Of a stretch of 64,000 nucleotides of DNA, positions 55,109 to 63,909 are shown piece after piece. Origin of the DNA: Ruegeria pomeroyi DSS-3 (lineage in GTDB: Bacteria; Pseudomonadota; Alphaproteobacteria; Rhodobacterales; Rhodobacteraceae); contig NC_006569.1 of the NCBI RefSeq assembly GCF_000011965.2, forward strand, positions 427,612 to 491,611. The letters are read 5' to 3'. Numbering within the stretch: the first letter of the stretch is position 1; each line of letters starts with the position of its first letter. The translations under genes were made by a program, and so were the position numbers. The notes under the pieces were generated by a model that saw nothing but the letters and a program-made list of their open reading frames with translations, was not told the origin of the DNA and ran no database searches.

Positions 55109-55130
55109 TGACGCCGCATGGCGTCATTTT
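55109..55130. terminator. Hairpin between Thr-dehydratase-like gene and pcaD
   Basis: TGACGCC / GGCGTCA arms of 7 bp, GCAT loop, followed by TTTT on the plus strand. Both flanking genes are on the minus strand, where no T-run follows, so its direction is not settled. Confidence 0.4.
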
Positions 55131-55147
55131 GCCTGCACACCGTTACT

Positions 55148-56122
55148 TCACGCGTGGAGCTCCAGCGCGGTGCGGAACAGGGCCGCGTCGACATTGCCGC
55201 CCGAGGCCACGGCCAGCACGGTGTCGCCTTCGACCTGGTCCGGGTGAAACAGGGCCGCCGCCAGCGAGACCGCCCCGCCCGGTTCCAGCACGATCTTGAG
55301 GCGCAGAAAGGCTAGCGCCATGGCGCGCAGGGCTTCGTCCTCGGTAACGGCCAGGCCGGGGCCACAGAGCCGGCTGAGGATCGGAAAGGTAATCCTGCCC
55401 GGTTCCGGCGTCAGGATCGCGTCGCAAATATTGCCGGTTTCCGAATTGTTGCGGCTGATGGTCCCGCCGGCAAGCGAGCGTTTCACATCGTCAAACCCCT
55501 CGGGCTCGACCGGGCGCGCCCTCAGGCCCGGCGCCCGCGCCTCCAGCGCCAGTGCCACGCCCGAGGTCAACCCGCCACCGCCGCAACAGACCAGCACATC
55601 GCCGCTCTCGACCCCCAGTTCGCCCGCCTGTTCGGCCAGTTCCAGCCCGACGCTGGCCTGACCGGCGATCACCTGCGGTTCGTCATAGGGCCGGATCAGC
55701 GTCAGCCCGCGTTCACCGGCCAGCGCGGTGCCGATCTCTTCGCGGCTTTCGCGGCCCCGGTCATACAGCACCACCTCGGCCCCCAGCGCTCTTGTGTTGT
55801 CGATCTTGAGCCGGGGCGCGTCCGAGGGCATCACGATGACCGAGGCGATGCCATGCAGCGTGGCCGCATGGGCGACCCCTTGCGCATGGTTGCCCGAGGA
55901 AAAGGCGATGACCCCGCGCGCGCGCGCCTCGGGGTCCAGCGCGGAAATGGCCGACCATGCGCCGCGAAACTTGAAGCTGCCGGTATGTTGCAGGCATTCG
56001 GGTTTCACCAGTACCCGGCGCCCGGCGATCTCGTCCAGAAAGGGCGAGGAGAGCAGCGGTGTGCGGCGGACATGGCCCGACAGCCGCTCGGCAGCGGCTT
56101 CGATCAGTTCAAGGGTGCTCAT
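55148..56122 (-). CDS. PLP-dependent threonine/serine dehydratase-family enzyme
   Basis: 324 residues, fold type II PLP enzyme. PLP lysine in TGSFKFRGAWSAI, GNHAQGVAHAA phosphate-binding region, VLVCCGGGGLTSGVALAL glycine loop. No C-terminal ACT regulatory domain, so a catabolic dehydratase or serine/threonine racemase-like form, not biosynthetic IlvA. ATG 56122 overlaps the preceding hydrolase stop (ATGA). The distal gene of a three-gene operon with a hydrolase and a dehalogenase. Confidence 0.86.
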   Translation of the reverse strand: MSTLELIEAAAERLSGHVRRTPLLSSPFLDEIAGRRVLVKPECLQHTGSFKFRGAWSAISALDPEARARGVIAFSSGNHAQGVAHAATLHGIASVIVMPSDAPRLKIDNTRALGAEVVLYDRGRESREEIGTALAGERGLTLIRPYDEPQVIAGQASVGLELAEQAGELGVESGDVLVCCGGGGLTSGVALALEARAPGLRARPVEPEGFDDVKRSLAGGTISRNNSETGNICDAILTPEPGRITFPILSRLCGPGLAVTEDEALRAMALAFLRLKIVLEPGGAVSLAAALFHPDQVEGDTVLAVASGGNVDAALFRTALELHA

Positions 56123-56946
56123 GCGGTCTCCAGAATGCGGCGGATCAGGTCCAGCGATTGCGGTTCGTCGAGAAAGGGCACATGGCCCCGGTCGGGCACT
56201 TCGGCCGAGATCAGGCCGGGATGGCGGCGGTGCATCTCGGCCACGGTGCCCGCGCCAAGAATATCGGAATTCGCCCCCCGCAGCACGGCGGTGGGGATGT
56301 CGCGCAGCGCCTCGAAGAACAGCCACAGATCGGGGATCGCCCCGGTTGCGGCCTGATCCAACAGTGCCTTGTGCAGCCCGTCGTCATAGCGCAGCGCCAG
56401 CCCCTGGTCGCTGGCGGCATACTGGATTTCGGCCTGTTTGCGCCAGACCGAGAGCGGGACGCCGGGAAACTGCGGCTCCATCGCCTGTTTCAGCGCCAGT
56501 GCGGCCTGGTCATGGGTTTTCGAGACCGGTTTCTTGCCCACGTAATCCATGATCCGGGCGATGCCCGCCGGTTCGATCACCGGGCCGACATCGTTCAGGA
56601 TCACCCCGGCCAGCCGGTCCGGATGGCTGGCGGCCAGCGCCATCGCGATCATGCCCCCGCGCGAGGTGCCCAGCACCGTCACCCTGTCGAGCCCAAGATG
56701 GTCGAGCAGTTCGATGACGTCATGGGCTTCGCGCAGGACGTTGTAATTGCGGTAATCGGGATCGTAATCGGATTGTCCCCGCCCGCGATAATCGAGGCGG
56801 ATCAGCCGCAGGTCTGTGACATGCGGGCGCAGGAACTCGAAATCGCGGCTGCACCGGGTCAGCCCGGCCAGGCAGAGGAGCGGCTGGCCGGTCCCCTCGT
56901 CCTCGTAAAACAGGCGCAGGCCATCGGTCGTGGTGAAAGCGGCCAT
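56119..56946 (-). CDS. Alpha/beta hydrolase
   Basis: 275 residues. LRLFYEDEGTGQPLLCLAGLTRCSRDFEFL, nucleophile Ser in VLGTSRGGMIAMALA, and His in DRGHVPFLDEP; GANSDILG supplies a candidate Asp. Typical of carboxylester or epoxide-type hydrolases of the alpha/beta family. Stop and start overlap the dehydratase gene, and the ATG directly abuts the dehalogenase stop. Substrate unknown. Confidence 0.83.
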   Translation of the reverse strand: MAAFTTTDGLRLFYEDEGTGQPLLCLAGLTRCSRDFEFLRPHVTDLRLIRLDYRGRGQSDYDPDYRNYNVLREAHDVIELLDHLGLDRVTVLGTSRGGMIAMALAASHPDRLAGVILNDVGPVIEPAGIARIMDYVGKKPVSKTHDQAALALKQAMEPQFPGVPLSVWRKQAEIQYAASDQGLALRYDDGLHKALLDQAATGAIPDLWLFFEALRDIPTAVLRGANSDILGAGTVAEMHRRHPGLISAEVPDRGHVPFLDEPQSLDLIRRILETA

Positions 56947-57633
56947 TCAGACCCCCGCCAGCTCAGGAATGCCGGTCAGATCCGACAGGATATGGTCGGG
57001 CGTCCAGGGCAGCCGGTCCACCGGCTCGCCCGCGCGGTTCACCCAGGCGGTGCGGAACCCGTAACCCGCCGCCGCCGCCGCGTCCCAGCCGTTTGAGGAC
57101 ACGAACAGCACCGCTTCGGGCGGGCAACCGAACCGCTGGCCAACCAGGTCATAGACCCGGCGATCGGGCTTGAAGATGCCGACGCTTTCGACCGAGAGCA
57201 CATCGTCGAGCACATCGCCCAATCCGGCCGAGCGCACCGCGCCATCCAGCATGTCGGGAGAGCCATTGGACAGGATCGCGGTTTCCAGTCCGGCACCCTT
57301 GAGCGCGCGCAGCATCGCGGGCACCTCGGGATAGGCCTGCAATTGCCAGTAAAGATCCAGCAGCCGCTGGCGCAGCACGGCATCACCGGCCAGGCCGACC
57401 GCCTCGAGCGCCCAGTCGAGCCCCTCGCCGGTCACCTGCCAGAAATCGGTATGGGCGCCGGTGATCGCGCGCAGCCAGCTGTATTGCAGCTGCTTCAGCC
57501 GCCAATGGCTGGCCAGCGCCTGCCAATGCGGGCGCAGGGCGGCGTTTTCGGGCTCGTCCGCCGCCTGCCGGGCGGCGGCGGCAACATCGAACAGCGTGCC
57601 ATAGGCGTCGAATATGCAGGTGGTGATGGGCAT
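56947..57633 (-). CDS. Haloacid dehalogenase type II (L-2-haloacid dehalogenase)
   Basis: 228 residues, normal length. Catalytic Asp in CIFDAYGTLFD, SNG in LSNGSPDML, Lys in FKPDRRVYDLV, and SSNGWDAAAAAGYG, which matches the (S)SN-x-WD motif of true L-2-haloacid dehalogenases better than phosphatases of the HAD group. Converts L-2-haloacids to D-2-hydroxyacids. Head of a minus-strand operon. Confidence 0.87.
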   Translation of the reverse strand: MPITTCIFDAYGTLFDVAAAARQAADEPENAALRPHWQALASHWRLKQLQYSWLRAITGAHTDFWQVTGEGLDWALEAVGLAGDAVLRQRLLDLYWQLQAYPEVPAMLRALKGAGLETAILSNGSPDMLDGAVRSAGLGDVLDDVLSVESVGIFKPDRRVYDLVGQRFGCPPEAVLFVSSNGWDAAAAAGYGFRTAWVNRAGEPVDRLPWTPDHILSDLTGIPELAGV

Positions 57634-57766
57634 GGGATCCTCTTCGCAAGGGGCGCGCGGGGCAGGGTGGCACAGTCGCGCGGCGGGCGAAAGGGGGCGG
57701 GGTTTACATTGGTGTGACAGGGTCTAGGCTGGGCGTTCTTTCAAAACTGCCCCAGACGGAGACGGC

Positions 57767-58195
57767 ATGACCCAGATCAAACAAGGCGACACGGTGCGCA
57801 TCCACTACACCGGAACCCTGCTCGACGGCAAAACCTTCGACAGTTCCGAGGGGCGCGACCCGCTGGAGTTCACGGTCGGGTCCGGCCAGATCATTCCCGG
57901 TCTGGACAAAGCGATGCCGGGCATGGAAACCGGCGAGAAAAAGCGCGTCGAGGTGCCCTGTGCCGAGGCCTATGGCCCGCTGAACCCCGAGGCCCGGCAG
58001 GCGATCCCGCGCGAGGGTATCCCCGACGACATTCCGCTGGAACTGGGCACCCAGTTGCAGATGCAATCCCCCGATGGCCGGGTGATCCCGGTGACGGTGG
58101 TCGAACTGGAAGAGGCGACGGTGACGCTGGACGCCAACCACCCGCTGGCCGGTCAGGACCTGATCTTTGACATCGAGGTCGTCTCGATCAACTGA
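57767..58195 (+). CDS. FKBP-type peptidyl-prolyl isomerase, SlyD-like
   Basis: 142 residues. IKQGDTVRIHYTGTLLDGKTFDSSEGRDPLEFTVGSGQIIPGLDKAMPGMETGEKKRVEV is the FKBP core; the flap inserted after AYGPLNPEARQAIPREG resembles SlyD chaperone-domain members. No His-rich nickel-binding tail. Assists folding in the cytoplasm. Single gene, divergent from the dehalogenase and ending in two consecutive hairpins. Confidence 0.9.
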   Translation: MTQIKQGDTVRIHYTGTLLDGKTFDSSEGRDPLEFTVGSGQIIPGLDKAMPGMETGEKKRVEVPCAEAYGPLNPEARQAIPREGIPDDIPLELGTQLQMQSPDGRVIPVTVVELEEATVTLDANHPLAGQDLIFDIEVVSIN

Positions 58196-58200
58196 CGACA

Positions 58201-58227
58201 CGGCCCGCCCCGGCAAGGGGCGGGCCG
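58201..58227. terminator. GC-rich terminator after FKBP gene
   Basis: CGGCCCGCCCC / GGGGCGGGCCG, perfect 11-bp arms with a GGCAA loop, six bases after the FKBP stop. A T-rich stretch is only weakly present (ATCTGTT). Confidence 0.65.
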
Positions 58228-58255
58228 ATCTGTTGCGCAGCGCGCGCGGCAGGCG

Positions 58256-58276
58256 AGATTTTTCGTCGAAAAATCT
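58256..58276. terminator. AT-rich bidirectional dyad between FKBP and fabI
   Basis: AGATTTTTCG / CGAAAAATCT, 10-bp arms around one T, with T-runs on both strands, nine bases before the fabI stop codon on the other strand. It can end transcription in both directions of this convergent pair. Confidence 0.65.
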
Positions 58277-58284
58277 TGCCCGCG

Positions 58285-59076
58285 CTACATGAATTCCGAC
58301 TGTGGCATGCCCAGAACGTGGAAGCCGCCATCGACGCGGATGATCTCTCCCGTGGTGCAGGCGCCTGCGTCCGAGGCGAGATAGACCGCGGTACCGCCCA
58401 CCGCCTCGAGCGTTGCGTTCGAGCGCAGTGGCGCGTTCTGGTCGCAGAACTTGAAGGTCTTGCGCGCACCGCCGATGGCGGCGCCCGCCAGGGTCTTCAT
58501 CGGGCCGGGCGAGATCGCGTTCACGCGGATCCCGTCGGGGCCCAGGTCATTGGCCAGATAGCGGGTCGCCGATTCCAGCGCCGCCTTGGCAACGCCCATG
58601 ACATTGTAGTTCGGCACCACCCGGTTCGAGCCCTGATAGGTCAGCGTCAGCACGGTGCCGCCATTCTCCTTCATCATCGGATAGGCGCGCCGCGCCACCT
58701 CGATCAGGGAATAGGCGGAGATATCCATCGAATGTTTGAAATTCGCCCGCGTCGTGTTCAGGAACCGACCCGTCAATTCGGATTTGTCCGAATAGGCAAT
58801 GGCATGCACCAGGAAATCCAGCGTCGGCCAGCGCGCGGCCAGCTGTTCAAAGGCGGTGTCCAGCGACGCATCGTCGGTCACATCCGCGTCGACCATGAAA
58901 TCGCTGCCGACACTGGCGGCCAGCGGCTCCAGCCGCTTTCCGAACGCCTCGCCCTGATAGGTAAAGGCCAGTTCCGCCCCCGCCTCGTGCATCGCCTTGG
59001 CAATGCCCCAGGCGATGGAGCGATCATTCGCGACCCCCATGATCAGGCCGCGTTTGCCCTGCAAAAGTCCTGACAT
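58285..59076 (-). CDS. fabI: Enoyl-[acyl-carrier-protein] reductase (NADH)
   Basis: 263 residues of the atypical SDR type. GLIMGVANDRSIAWGIAKAMHEAGA binds NAD, and the Tyr-x6-Lys active site is YNVMGVAK. ENGGTVLTLTYQGSNRVVPN and ISPGPMKTLAGAAI match FabI. Performs the last reduction of each fatty-acid elongation cycle. Six nt behind fabB in the same transcript. Confidence 0.94.
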   Translation of the reverse strand: MSGLLQGKRGLIMGVANDRSIAWGIAKAMHEAGAELAFTYQGEAFGKRLEPLAASVGSDFMVDADVTDDASLDTAFEQLAARWPTLDFLVHAIAYSDKSELTGRFLNTTRANFKHSMDISAYSLIEVARRAYPMMKENGGTVLTLTYQGSNRVVPNYNVMGVAKAALESATRYLANDLGPDGIRVNAISPGPMKTLAGAAIGGARKTFKFCDQNAPLRSNATLEAVGGTAVYLASDAGACTTGEIIRVDGGFHVLGMPQSEFM

Positions 59077-59082
59077 CTGCCC

Positions 59083-60312
59083 TTACCCCCTGAACTTGCT
59101 CAGCACCATCGACCCGTTGGTGCCACCAAAGCCGAAGCTGTTGGTCATCACCGAATCGAGCCCGGCGTTTTCTACATATTGTGTTGCGACCTCGCCGGGC
59201 TGGATGCCTTCGGCCAGGGTCTCGACATTGATCGAGGGCGTGATGAAATCATGCTCCAGCATCAGCAGGCAGAAGATCGCCTCGAGCGCGCCCGCCGCCC
59301 CCTGGGCGTGGCCGGTCATCGACTTGGTCGAGCTGATCGGCGGCACGCGGCCCTCGCCGAACACACGGCGAACCGCCTCGACCTCGCCCACGTCACCGAC
59401 CGGGGTCGAGGTGCCATGCGCGTTGATATAGCTGATCTTGCGATCCTCGGGCAGGGTGGACACCGCCAGCCGCATCGCCCGCTCGCCGCCCTCACCCGAG
59501 GGGGCCACCATGTCATGCCCGTCCGAAGTGGCGGCATAGCCGGTCACTTCGGCATAGATCTTGGCGCCGCGTGCCAGGGCATGTTCCAGCTCTTCCAGCA
59601 CCACGATGCCGCCGCCGCCCGAGATCACGAACCCGTCGCGATCCTGGTCAAAGGCGCGCGAGGCTTTCTCGGGCGTGTCGTTGTATTTCGACGACATTGC
59701 GCCCATTGCGTCGAACAGGCAGCTGAGCGTCCAGTCCAGCTCCTCGCCGCCACCGGCGAACATCACGTCCTGCTTGCCCATCATGATCTGCTCGGCGGCA
59801 TTGCCGATGCAATGCAGCGAGGTCGAACAGGCCGAAGTTATAGAATAGTTCAGGCCCTTGATCTTGAACGCAGTGGCCAGATTGGCCGAGATGGTCGAGC
59901 ACATGCATTTGGGCACCGCGAAGGGTCCGATCCGCTTGGTCGCGCCGGTCTTGAGCACGGTCTGATGCGCGCTCAGCATGGCGCTGGTCGAGGGGCCGCC
60001 CGACCCGGCCACCAGCCCTGTGCGCGGGTTGACGACCTGTTCCTCACTCAGCCCCGCATCGGCGATGGCCTGCTGCATGGCGATATGCGCATAGGCCGCG
60101 CCCGGCCCCATGAAGCGCAGGGCGCGCTTGTCCACATGCTCGGCCACGTCGATCTTGAGCGTGCCGGCGATGCGGCTGCGGAACCCGTGTTCGGCCATTT
60201 CCTCGCAGGCGACGATGCCAGACCGGCCTGCCCTGAGCGAGGCGGTGACTTCCTCGGCATTTACACCGATCGAAGAGACTATCCCCAGACCGGTCACAAC
60301 CACACGGCGCAT
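59083..60312 (-). CDS. fabB: 3-oxoacyl-[acyl-carrier-protein] synthase I
   Basis: 409 residues. Catalytic Cys in [13 protein letters not shown], His in [12 protein letters not shown], Lys/His in [21 protein letters not shown]. The length and its position with fabA and fabI indicate the FabB (KAS I) role in unsaturated fatty-acid synthesis. In related genomes fabA immediately precedes fabB, but here about 1.6 kb of plus-strand genes separate them. Confidence 0.92.
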   Translation of the reverse strand: MRRVVVTGLGIVSSIGVNAEEVTASLRAGRSGIVACEEMAEHGFRSRIAGTLKIDVAEHVDKRALRFMGPGAAYAHIAMQQAIADAGLSEEQVVNPRTGLVAGSGGPSTSAMLSAHQTVLKTGATKRIGPFAVPKCMCSTISANLATAFKIKGLNYSITSACSTSLHCIGNAAEQIMMGKQDVMFAGGGEELDWTLSCLFDAMGAMSSKYNDTPEKASRAFDQDRDGFVISGGGGIVVLEELEHALARGAKIYAEVTGYAATSDGHDMVAPSGEGGERAMRLAVSTLPEDRKISYINAHGTSTPVGDVGEVEAVRRVFGEGRVPPISSTKSMTGHAQGAAGALEAIFCLLMLEHDFITPSINVETLAEGIQPGEVATQYVENAGLDSVMTNSFGFGGTNGSMVLSKFRG

Positions 60313-60526
60313 GAACGAACTCCTTTGTTGCGTTGTGCCTGTGTAGGGTAGCGGGGTGGGCTGGGCAAGCCAATAGGCGGCGGGTCCGGGCGCGGGTACG
60401 TATGGTGGCCCGCGGGTGGGTGACCATTGAGATTGCCGCCGCGCTGTGGCAGCCTGAACCGGCCTGGCTTTACAGGCCGTCTGGGCGACTTAGCAAAAGG
60501 GAGGCGCCGCGCCGCGGGCCGATGAC

Positions 60527-61414
60527 ATGACTGTCGCGATCCCGGATCTTCGGGTCTGTGCGAACCTGACCGGAAAGACGCTGCTGATCTGTGTCGGCGC
60601 GGCGAAATGCGCGACCAGCTGGCTGCACGATTACCTGGGGTCGCGCCCCGAAGTGACGGTTTCCCCCCTGAAGGAACTGCACTTCTTTGACAGCAAGTTT
60701 CCCGAACATGCCCTGGGAGATGCCGATGGCCTTGCCCTGGCGCGCCTGTCCTTTCAGTTGGGCCAGGCCGGCGATGCGGTCGCTAATCTCAGGCATCGCG
60801 CCATTTTTCAGGCCAGCCTCGACCGCGCCCAGATGATTTATGACGACAATGCCTATTTCGGGCATTTTGCCCGGTTATGTGGGCCGCAAACGCGCTGTTT
60901 CTGTGATCTGACGCCCTCTTACAGCGCCATCGGGGCCGAAGGGTTCGCCTATATGAAACGGTTCTGCGCAAGTCAGGATATCGAGGTGAAGATCCTCTTT
61001 CTCATGCGTGATCCGGTCCGGCGCTTCTGGTCGCAGTTGCGCCACCTGCAACAGATGAACCCGGTCAACGATGTTGCCAGCAAATGGCGGCACGCGCTGA
61101 CGGCGCCCGCACTGCTGGCAAGGGCCGATTATCGCGGCATCGTTCTGGCGCTGGAGCAGGTGTTCCCTTCGGCGAACCTGCTCTGCCTGTTCTATGAATC
61201 CCTGTTCGAGGGCGACGACGCGATCCGGCGCCTGTGCCGCTTCATCGGGATACCCTTTGCGCCCGCCGCGACCGGTCAGCGACACAACGAGACCACTGTC
61301 AGGTTGCCCCTTTCAGACGATGCCCGAGACGCCTTTCGTCATCTTCTGGCCCCGCAATACGATTTCTGCCGCGAGCGCTTCGGGCGCTCCATACCCGGGT
61401 CGTGGCTGGCCTGA
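60527..61414 (+). CDS. Sulfotransferase-family protein
   Basis: 295 residues. PAPS-binding motifs: 5'-PSB as VGAAKCATSWLHDYLG and 3'-PB as LFLMRDPVRRFWSQLRHL. ELHFFDSKFPEH is a typical early segment. Would transfer sulfate from PAPS to a hydroxyl or amine of an unknown acceptor, possibly a cell-surface glycan or lipid. No signal peptide. It lies on the plus strand inside the otherwise minus-strand fabA/fabB pair. Confidence 0.85.
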   Translation: MTVAIPDLRVCANLTGKTLLICVGAAKCATSWLHDYLGSRPEVTVSPLKELHFFDSKFPEHALGDADGLALARLSFQLGQAGDAVANLRHRAIFQASLDRAQMIYDDNAYFGHFARLCGPQTRCFCDLTPSYSAIGAEGFAYMKRFCASQDIEVKILFLMRDPVRRFWSQLRHLQQMNPVNDVASKWRHALTAPALLARADYRGIVLALEQVFPSANLLCLFYESLFEGDDAIRRLCRFIGIPFAPAATGQRHNETTVRLPLSDDARDAFRHLLAPQYDFCRERFGRSIPGSWLA

Positions 61415-61564
61415 CGTCCCGGGGGGTCGATGCTCGACTCTGTGGGGCGTTTTTGCTATCATGCCGCCACTTTTCTGAATTTTGTGACCTGTTTCGGTGC
61501 CATCGAAGACAGCCGGGTGTTTTGAGCCCGGAGCCATTGTTATTTTTGCAGAAGGAATTTCACT

Positions 61565-61828
61565 ATGCCAGAAGACGGAATCGGTTTTGAATTCTTCAGA
61601 GACGATCAAAATCCCCGCCTGACCATCGTCAACGAGGCGGCGTTGCAGAACGCCAGCAACCAACTGTTCAACGAAATCGCCCATCTGCGGGCATTCGATC
61701 ACCTTGGGAACGCGGTCGAAGCGGTGCAGAAAGCGGCGCAGCACAAGGCGCGTCAGGACCCGCCGGATTGGGATGACAATGTGCCACCCGACGCAACGGA
61801 TGGCGGCGACTTCTTCCTGTTGGGATAG
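61565..61828 (+). CDS. Small acidic protein beside the sulfotransferase, 87 aa
   Basis: 87 residues from an ATG after AAGGAA: short strand, then an amphipathic helix (ALQNASNQLFNEIAHLRAFDHLGNAVEAVQKAAQHKA), and an acidic C-terminus (DWDDNVPPDATDGGDFFLLG). No family recognised. Same orientation as the sulfotransferase, 150 nt behind it; both occupy the gap inside the fab cluster. Could be a peptide substrate or a cargo of the same island, but this is only proximity. Confidence 0.5.
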   Translation: MPEDGIGFEFFRDDQNPRLTIVNEAALQNASNQLFNEIAHLRAFDHLGNAVEAVQKAAQHKARQDPPDWDDNVPPDATDGGDFFLLG

Positions 61829-61894
61829 GGTGCGGTCAAACCCTGCCAGAGCCCGGCCGAAAACCCGGGCAGCGCGTCGGGTTGGGAGGTGGCG

Positions 61895-62404
61895 TCAGCT
61901 TTCGCTGAGCGCCACTTTCATATCTTTGACCTGATAGATCACCTCGCCATCGGCCTCGACGATACCGTCTGCAACGCCCATGGTCAGGCGGCGGGTCTGG
62001 ATCGCCTTGGTGAAATCCACCTTGTAGGTCAGCATCTTGCGGTCGGGGCGCACCATGCCGGTCAGCTTGACCTCGCCGACACCCAGCGCATAGCCGCGCC
62101 CCAGCCAGCCGCGCCAGCCCAGGTTGAAGCCGGTCAGTTGCCACAGACCGTCCAGACCCAGACAGCCGGGCATGATCGGGTTGCCGGGGAAGTGGCAGTC
62201 AAAGAACCACAGATCCGGGGTGATATCGAACTCGGCCCGAATGTGACCCTTGCCATGGGCGCCCCCGTCGGCAGAGACCTCGGTGATCCGGTCCATCATT
62301 AGCATCGGCGGCGCCGGCAGCTGCGCATTGCCCGGACCGAACAGCTCTCCCCGGGCGCATTTCAGCAGGTCTTCCTTGTCAAAGCTGCTCGGGTATTGGG
62401 CCAT
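61895..62404 (-). CDS. fabA: 3-hydroxydecanoyl-[acyl-carrier-protein] dehydratase/isomerase
   Basis: 169 residues from ATG 62404. Hot-dog fold with the catalytic His in [26 protein letters not shown] and the paired Asp in GCLGLDGL. Makes and isomerises 2-decenoyl-ACP for unsaturated fatty acids. An ATG 60 nt upstream exists, but [23 protein letters not shown] is the usual FabA start. Divergent from irr and, unusually, split from fabB by a plus-strand island. Confidence 0.93.
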   Translation of the reverse strand: MAQYPSSFDKEDLLKCARGELFGPGNAQLPAPPMLMMDRITEVSADGGAHGKGHIRAEFDITPDLWFFDCHFPGNPIMPGCLGLDGLWQLTGFNLGWRGWLGRGYALGVGEVKLTGMVRPDRKMLTYKVDFTKAIQTRRLTMGVADGIVEADGEVIYQVKDMKVALSES

Positions 62405-62518
62405 CTGCCTGTGTCTCCTGCCTGAGGTCTGTCTAGCATATCTGGCCCCCTCTAGCATCGCCAAAGCCCGTCCCGCAAGGGCGGCAAAGGGACCTGTGGC
62501 CGCAGGCCCACAGCCAGA

Positions 62519-62533
62519 TGAGAATGAAATTCA
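62519..62533. promoter_or_regulatory. Iron-Rhodo-box-like site upstream of irr
   Basis: TGA-N9-TCA (TGAGAATGAAATTCA), the form of the Iron-Rhodo box bound by RirA-like iron regulators in Rhodobacterales. It lies 59 nt before the irr start and overlaps the region just upstream of a -35-like TTGAGT. Confidence 0.55.
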
Positions 62534-62534
62534 T

Positions 62535-62564
62535 TTGAGTTTTTGGCCTTGGGCGCCTTATATA
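62535..62564 (+). promoter_or_regulatory. Candidate irr promoter
   Basis: TTGAGT at 62535-62540 and TATATA at 62559-62564, 18-bp spacing. The start site would fall about 20 nt before the irr ATG. Confidence 0.45.
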
Positions 62565-62592
62565 TACCGTCAGCTGCAACGGAACGGGACCG

Positions 62593-63012
62593 ATGACGCC
62601 AAATTCTCAGGAAATCGCCACCGATTGGCTGGTCGATGCCGGGCTGCGCCCGACCCGTCAGCGCGTGGCGCTGGCCGAGCTTCTGGTCGGCGACGGGCGC
62701 CACCGCCATGTGACCGCCGAAAGCCTGTTCGACGCCGCCCGCAGCAAGGGCGCCGCAGTGTCGCTGGCCACCGTCTACAACACGCTGCGCGCCTTTTGCG
62801 ATGCCGGTGTGCTGCAGGAGATCACGGTGGATGGCTCGAAAAGCTATTTCGACACCAATACCCATGACCACCCGCATTTCTTCTGGGAGGACGAGGGGCG
62901 GTTGTCGGACGCGCCCTCGGATCAGCTGGTGATCCAGCGCCTGCCCGAAGCGCCCGAAGGGGTCGAGATCGCCTCGGTCGATGTGGTGATCCGGCTGCGC
63001 CGCAAGGGCTGA
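62593..63012 (+). CDS. irr: Iron response regulator Irr (Fur family)
   Basis: 139 residues. Fur-type N-terminal HTH (LRPTRQRVALAELLVGDGRHRHVTAESLFDAARSKGAAVSLATVYNTLRAF) and the Irr-type HxH heme-binding segment in NTHDHPHFFWEDEG. Irr represses or activates iron and heme genes under low iron. It faces fabA divergently, the usual neighbourhood in this lineage, and has its own iron-box-like promoter. Confidence 0.92.
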   Translation: MTPNSQEIATDWLVDAGLRPTRQRVALAELLVGDGRHRHVTAESLFDAARSKGAAVSLATVYNTLRAFCDAGVLQEITVDGSKSYFDTNTHDHPHFFWEDEGRLSDAPSDQLVIQRLPEAPEGVEIASVDVVIRLRRKG

Positions 63013-63909
63013 TCAGCGCGCGACAAACAAATCCGTCAAGACCTGTGCCGCCCGCGCGGTGGTTCTGTCCGCCGGTCCGGTGCCGTGCCGGGCGAGGATC
63101 ACGGATTCGGCCAGATCCGCCCCGGCGATCGGACGGCTGAGCAGCGGCCTGCCATCATAGCTGGCCGGATGGGCGGGCGCGGCATAGCTGATCCCGACGC
63201 CCTCGCCATGGGCGGCGAGGCTGCGCAGCAGTTCCAGCGTGGCGGCGCGATGCGCCACCACCGGCGCCAACCCCCGGCGGCGGAACAGGCCCAGCATGTG
63301 CTGGGCCGAAAGACCCTCGTCCGACAGGATCAGCGGATGCGCGGTCAGGGCCTCCAGGTCGGGGTCGGTGCCTTGGGCCAGTGGATGATCGGGCGCCATC
63401 ACCGCTTGCGGGTGGCTCTGATACAGAGGCTGGCGATCAAACCCGGCATCCAGCCCCAGATCATAGGTCAGCGCCAGGTCGATCTGCCCCTTGAGCAGGG
63501 CCGAAATCAGGGCCTCGAACCCGTCGGCGCGGGTGCTGATCGTGACATCCGGCAGCGCCCGGCGCAGCGCATGCAGGGCCGGCGCAAGCAGGAAGGGCGC
63601 CAGATCGGTGAAACAGCCCAGATGCAATTGCCGCCGGGCCGGGCGGGGATGGGCCGGATCCTCGATCCGGGCCGCATCCGACAACAGCGCCTCGGCGGCG
63701 GTGATGAAACGGCGTCCCGCCGGGGTCACCGCCATCGCCGACCCGCGCCGGCGCATGAAAAGCGGCTGGCTCAGATGGCTCTCGATCTTGGTCAAAGCGG
63801 CCGAAAGCGCCGGCTGCGAAACGTTCAGCGCGGCGGCGGCGGCCGACAGGCTGCCATGGCGACCGACGGCACAGACATATTCGTATTGGCGCAGGGTAAG
63901 GTATAACAT
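63013..63909 (-). CDS. LysR-family transcriptional regulator
   Basis: 298 residues from ATG 63909. N-terminal HTH LTLRQYEYVCAVGRHGSLSAAAAALNVSQPALSAALTKIE, effector domain (LHLGCFTDLAPFLLAPALHALRRALPDV). CynR/OxyR-like sensing domain; its targets are not visible, being possibly the gene beyond the window edge. Its stop codon lies directly beside the irr stop (convergent). Confidence 0.86.
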   Translation of the reverse strand: MLYLTLRQYEYVCAVGRHGSLSAAAAALNVSQPALSAALTKIESHLSQPLFMRRRGSAMAVTPAGRRFITAAEALLSDAARIEDPAHPRPARRQLHLGCFTDLAPFLLAPALHALRRALPDVTISTRADGFEALISALLKGQIDLALTYDLGLDAGFDRQPLYQSHPQAVMAPDHPLAQGTDPDLEALTAHPLILSDEGLSAQHMLGLFRRRGLAPVVAHRAATLELLRSLAAHGEGVGISYAAPAHPASYDGRPLLSRPIAGADLAESVILARHGTGPADRTTARAAQVLTDLFVAR

